From: Ferruginibacter sp.
GTDB lineage: Bacteria > Bacteroidota > Bacteroidia > Chitinophagales > Chitinophagaceae
Assembly: GCA_030655145.1 (NCBI GenBank)
Contig: JAURWD010000132.1
Location: 1 to 32,701 of the forward strand
Direction: 5' to 3'
Length of the DNA: 32,701 nt
Shown: piece by piece, positions 29,985 to 32,701 of the stretch
How the letters are laid out: each line of letters opens with the position of its first letter
Position numbering within the stretch: the stretch's first letter is position 1
Notes under the pieces: model-generated
Seen by the model: only the letters and a program-made list of their open reading frames with translations
The model's database searches: none
Told to the model about the DNA's origin: nothing
Made by a program: the position numbers and the translations under genes

Positions 29985-31070
29985 TCAATACGTTTTTGTG
30001 GCTTCGACCTGAGGTACGATCCGGGCTTTTTTGGGTTCCTGCGCCTTCATGGCGAGGTAGGGCAGGTAATATTGCTCGTAGAATTGCTTTTTGAAATCCT
30101 TATAACAGCTCACCGCCCCTACCATGTTCATCAATTTTATGTAGTACCAGGCGAAATCAACCTGGTGCGGTTTGAACCCGCTTCGGGCACTTTTAGGAAA
30201 CAAATGGTGGTTGTTATGCCACTCTCCAGCCACGATACCAGGCCAAAGTTGGTTTACAGAATTGTCTTTTTTGTTGTGATCAACGCCTTCGCGTTGGCAA
30301 GCTTCCCCTTTTCCATGGCCCTCGTAATTGAACGTGCGTACACCTACAGCCCAAAAACCGGCAGCGCCAAACAGGCTACAGGCCAGCGCATGCCCGCCAA
30401 CGAGGTAAAATGCAGCATACCAGAACGCCCAATTCAACAGCCAGCTCGCGATGGCACTGGCGGGAGTTACAAAGGAGCCCCATTTGCGATATTGAGCGTA
30501 ACTGTTCCCGGAAACACCGGTGTGTTTCATCAGGCTTTTTACGCGGTTGTAGTCTGCTTCATCCAGGTCCTGCGCAATGGGTTGATGATTTACATCAGCC
30601 AGGAAACAATACAAAAATCCAGCATTGGCATTGTATGGATCACCGGGCTGATCCGATTTTGCGTGATGCACATGATGAGAGATCACATAGATCTCTTCAG
30701 GTATCACATTAATCGTCAGGTTCTGCGTGAAAAAACGCCAGAACTTATTTTTAAACTTATAGGCTCCATGCGTGCAATAGCGGTGGTGCCAGATGGTACC
30801 ATGGGTACCCATGATGATCATGCTATAAACAAAGGCTGCTACCAACGTCCACACGCTAAAAAATGAGAACAGGAAAATGAAGAAGAATGGAATCAAACAA
30901 AGGACTTTAAACCAACTAAAAAAGGGTAACCAGTTTTTTCGGTCGCTAAATACGTTGAGGCGGAAGAAAAATTCCTTGAAAATTTGCCCGGCACTGGGTT
31001 TCACCAGTTGTCCCTGGGAATCTTTCCAGCCATAAGTTGGCGGTTTCAATACGTGGTCTAAAAATGGCAT
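29985..31070 (-). CDS. Membrane fatty acid desaturase (delta-9 acyl-CoA/acyl-lipid type)
   Basis: The protein has 361 residues from the ATG at 31070. It has the three histidine boxes of membrane desaturases: HHRYCTH (His95-His100), HHVHH (His132-His136) and HNNHH (His285-His289), between about four membrane segments. It introduces a cis double bond into fatty acyl chains, using a di-iron centre, to adjust membrane fluidity. The frame opens upstream to 31109, but the added residues are not desaturase-like. The gene is monocistronic, with its own terminator. Electron-donor genes are not adjacent. The position of the double bond cannot be told from sequence. Confidence 0.9.
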   Translation of the reverse strand: MPFLDHVLKPPTYGWKDSQGQLVKPSAGQIFKEFFFRLNVFSDRKNWLPFFSWFKVLCLIPFFFIFLFSFFSVWTLVAAFVYSMIIMGTHGTIWHHRYCTHGAYKFKNKFWRFFTQNLTINVIPEEIYVISHHVHHAKSDQPGDPYNANAGFLYCFLADVNHQPIAQDLDEADYNRVKSLMKHTGVSGNSYAQYRKWGSFVTPASAIASWLLNWAFWYAAFYLVGGHALACSLFGAAGFWAVGVRTFNYEGHGKGEACQREGVDHNKKDNSVNQLWPGIVAGEWHNNHHLFPKSARSGFKPHQVDFAWYYIKLMNMVGAVSCYKDFKKQFYEQYYLPYLAMKAQEPKKARIVPQVEATKTY

Positions 31071-31630
31071 AGCGATGATTTGTAAATATGAACCCTTGTT
31101 AAGTCGCAATTTGTCGCAGACTGCAACTCCTGTTGAAACGCGGTTTGCAATTATTTGTTTGAATTACTCCAGGATCCTTTTCGAACAGCGGGAAAATAGG
31201 CTGATTGCGCTTTGAAAACGGCACTCACAGGGATTAGCCGATGTTGCGGAATGAGCGCCAACTGGGGGTGTAGTTGATTTAGCCAGCGATGGAAAATAAA
31301 GGGGAATTGCAAGATGTGATTCATGTCGATACTGGTTTGTCTGCGGCTTTTGGGTTTGCAGGGAAACTTTTTTGGTATTCCGATAACCGGAATATTTTGA
31401 AGATATGCTTTCTTCCCACCTTTCAGCTAATTAGTGCCATCTTTTTTGCCGGCAAAACAAGAAGCTTATCCCCATAAAGCCTGAATAGTCATAAAACGCT
31501 TGAAGGCTTTGATCCGCCAGGGCTGGCCTGCTGTATCCCCGGATACCACATTTTAGAATGATTGCTGGTGCAGAGTCTTCATGAATTTGAAAACGAGCTC
31601 CGGCTGTTTCGTTTTGGCTGTTGGGTGCAT
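31071..31630. other. 560-base gene-free stretch
   Basis: I find no convincing gene here. A 62-codon frame (31289-31477, plus) has no recognisable features, and its composition does not look selected. A 7-bp inverted repeat (TATTCCG-ATAAC-CGGAATA, 31376-31394) lies inside it. The first part must contain the desaturase promoter, but no clean TAnnTTTG box is visible on that strand. No tRNA-like fold, insertion-sequence end or repeat array is seen. Confidence 0.45.
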
Positions 31631-31662
31631 AAAAAAACTGCCGACCAAAGCTGGCCGGCAGT
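31631..31662 (-). terminator. Intrinsic terminator of the small secreted protein gene
   Basis: On the minus strand an 11-bp stem (ACTGCCGGCCA with TGGTCGGCAGT, one wobble pair) and a GCTT loop are followed by a run of T. It lies 24 bases after the stop at 31687. Confidence 0.9.
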
Positions 31663-31686
31663 TGCTATGCTTATCTGAAATCTGAA

Positions 31687-32136
31687 CTATGCTTTTTTAA
31701 TTTTCTTTTCAACTTCAATATTGCCATTCGTTGAACATTTCAATTTCAACGCCTGTGCACCATTTTGAATCGTCACATAGTAACGCGTTTCGCCTTCGAA
31801 CGTTAATTCAAGTGCTTTTTTTGATACATCATACCCTTCGTATTTTTTGCTGATAGCGAGGGAGATGGTCAACGGTAATTGCTGAGACTCGATGGAGCGG
31901 GAGGTACCTACCAGCGTTCCTTCCTGGTTGTAAGCGGCATTAATTTCAACTTCGTTCAATTTGAAAGTCGCAAAATAAAAATCGCTTGTTTTTTCCCAGC
32001 TCACGGAAGCCGCGTTGGAAAAATCATTTAAGAAGGCATTTCTTACCCGGGCGTTTACTTTGTCACTGTCGGTTGCAAATGCGAATGAAGAAAACAGCAT
32101 CAGGGCTGCGGTCAAAACGGTTACTAACTTTTTCAT
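31687..32136 (-). CDS. Small secreted protein, PepSY-like/unknown
   Basis: The protein has 149 residues. The signal peptide (KKLVTVLTAALMLFSSFAFA) is followed by a compact alpha/beta chain: VRNAFLNDFSNAASVSWEKTSDFY, ATFKLNEVEINAAYNQEGTLVGTSR, then ISLAISKKYEGYDVSKKALEL and a strand-rich end. The helix-then-strands order, with a Trp-Glu-Lys followed by FYFATF strands, resembles the PepSY-like/BLIP-like domains of small Bacteroidota periplasmic proteins. I hold this only loosely. It has a near-ideal promoter and a strong terminator, so it is a single-gene, probably well expressed unit. The function is unknown. Confidence 0.75.
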   Translation of the reverse strand: MKKLVTVLTAALMLFSSFAFATDSDKVNARVRNAFLNDFSNAASVSWEKTSDFYFATFKLNEVEINAAYNQEGTLVGTSRSIESQQLPLTISLAISKKYEGYDVSKKALELTFEGETRYYVTIQNGAQALKLKCSTNGNIEVEKKIKKA

Positions 32137-32193
32137 AACTATACTTTTTTTGGTTAAGTGATTCACGCCTCATGACTGGCGGTGTTGATAAAT

Positions 32194-32223
32194 CAAAGAT
32201 ATACGGGGCACATCCCGGTCAAA
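32194..32223 (-). promoter_or_regulatory. Near-ideal Bacteroidota promoter (TTTG-N18-TATCTTTG)
   Basis: On the minus strand TTTG (32220-32223) and the -7 box TATCTTTG (32194-32201) are 18 bases apart. This is the best complete promoter in the window. It gives a leader of about 50 bases to the ATG at 32136 of the small secreted protein gene. Confidence 0.7.
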
Positions 32224-32456
32224 GGACTACTTGACTAAAGCAAAAATTATTTTCCAGGATAACGATAAATGGTAAATCGGACCGCATTTTTCTCCAACAA
32301 AAAACAGCTAAGAGTCAATGCCAGCAGGCCCTTGGGGTTTCTTCTTAATAAAATTATAAATTATGTTTTCAGAATGTTAAAAAGTAATAGCGGCGTTCGG
32401 GTTCTTTCAACGTTATTCAAACCCTCATTAAACTTTATCTTTAAAGCAATAGTCTT

Positions 32457-32489
32457 ATGACTATCAACCGGAGAAAACTTTATAAGTAA
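32457..32489 (+). CDS. Possible 10-residue upstream frame (MTINRRKLYK) before the ACP phosphodiesterase gene
   Basis: An ATG, ten codons and a TAA end one base before the ATG at 32491, in a different frame. TATCTTTA (32436-32443), a one-mismatch promoter box, lies 13 bases upstream. Such spacing would allow termination-reinitiation coupling. It is short and may be chance. Confidence 0.2.
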   Translation: MTINRRKLYK

Positions 32490-32490
32490 T

Positions 32491-32701
32491 ATGAATTACC
32501 TGGCCCATGCGTATCTCTCTTTTGGAGAACCCGGAATATTGACAGGTAATATGATCAGCGACTTCGTAAAAGGAAAAAAGAAATTTGATTATCCTGGAAT
32601 CATTCAAAAAGGGATGACCCTTCACCGTTCGATCGACGAGTTTACCGATGCTCATGAGGCAACCCGGGAGGCTAAATTTTTTTTCGCCAAGGCTTACCGG
32701 T
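32491..32701 (+). CDS. Acyl carrier protein phosphodiesterase family (AcpH-like), partial
   Basis: The first 70 codons are in the window and the C-terminus is beyond the right edge. The N-terminus MNYLAHAYLSFGEPGILTGN, then MISDFVKGKK and the HRSIDEFTDAHEATREAK stretch follow the AcpH (DUF479) pattern, an HD-type metallohydrolase that removes the phosphopantetheine arm from ACP. The His after the MTL and the Asp of SIDEF are the expected metal and catalytic residues. A short upstream frame ends one base before the start. The family call is good; activity on ACP is less certain outside proteobacteria. Confidence 0.8.
   Translation, partial: MNYLAHAYLSFGEPGILTGNMISDFVKGKKKFDYPGIIQKGMTLHRSIDEFTDAHEATREAKFFFAKAYR

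Noticed and set aside
31289..31477. 62-codon plus-strand frame in the gene-free stretch
   Set aside because: No recognisable domain, promoter or ribosome site, and an ordinary length for a random frame in this sequence.
32269..32460. 63-codon plus-strand frame before the ACP phosphodiesterase
   Set aside because: It lies in the upstream region of two divergent genes, has a basic random-looking composition and no motif, and its end overlaps the better-placed short frame and gene start.
1..32701. CRISPR array, transposase, phage or tRNA genes
   Set aside because: I read both strands for regular spaced repeats, transposase motifs, inverted ends with target duplications and cloverleaf folds and found none that stand up.

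Overview
The window looks like the chromosome of a member of the Bacteroidota, most likely Chitinophagaceae or a close relative. I infer this from promoter boxes of the Bacteroidota type (TAnnTTTG, some with an upstream TTTG or TTG), from lineage-typical families (DUF5106/TlpA-like thioredoxin, DUF5606, a TonB-receptor-like barrel with an N-terminal carboxypeptidase-like domain, tandem rhomboids followed by an EEP phosphatase), and from moderate GC. I see no tRNA, rRNA, CRISPR array, insertion sequence or phage gene. It is ordinary, densely packed core and envelope territory with genes on both strands.

Layout. 1-2755 (minus): a parvulin prolyl isomerase, cut by the window edge, behind a thioredoxin-like protein; both act on envelope protein folding. 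2905-6109 (plus): rlmD, then a HAD phosphatase overlapping adenosine deaminase. 6266-9209 (plus): two rhomboids, the second without its catalytic serine, and a membrane-anchored EEP-family protein. 9220-10948 (plus): cysS behind a leader that encodes a 13-residue peptide ending Cys-Cys-stop within alternative hairpins, closed by a strong terminator. 11101-13846 (minus): AI-2E-type transporter, MarR regulator and GH10-like glycosidase as one operon. 13939-15936 (minus): radical SAM/SPASM protein and lytic transglycosylase. 16131-17178 (plus): GH25 lysozyme and a small membrane protein. 17175-19333: an NTF2-like protein, then MerC divergent from SCO and a Fur-family regulator, a probable metal-handling cluster. 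19337-22936 (minus): M3 peptidase, DUF5606 protein, an inverted repeat, and a 1-phosphofructokinase-like sugar kinase.

23055-27903 (plus) is the most system-like block: an outer-membrane receptor-like barrel, an ECF sigma factor, a single-span anti-sigma-like protein and two small Spy/CpxP-like envelope proteins, ending at a terminator. It resembles a self-contained envelope stress circuit. 27964-29236 (minus) holds a DUF4136 lipoprotein and a small barrel. 29554-32136 holds a structured element, a 65-residue orphan, a fatty acid desaturase and a small secreted protein, several with clear terminators. At the right edge an ACP phosphodiesterase begins (plus, partial).

The best candidate for undescribed biology is the cysteine-coding leader of cysS. 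Next come the serine-less rhomboid, the ECF/barrel/Spy-like operon, and a group of genes whose start codon lies 4-5 bases after the promoter box, which predicts leaderless mRNAs. All functional calls come from reading motifs; no database search was possible.
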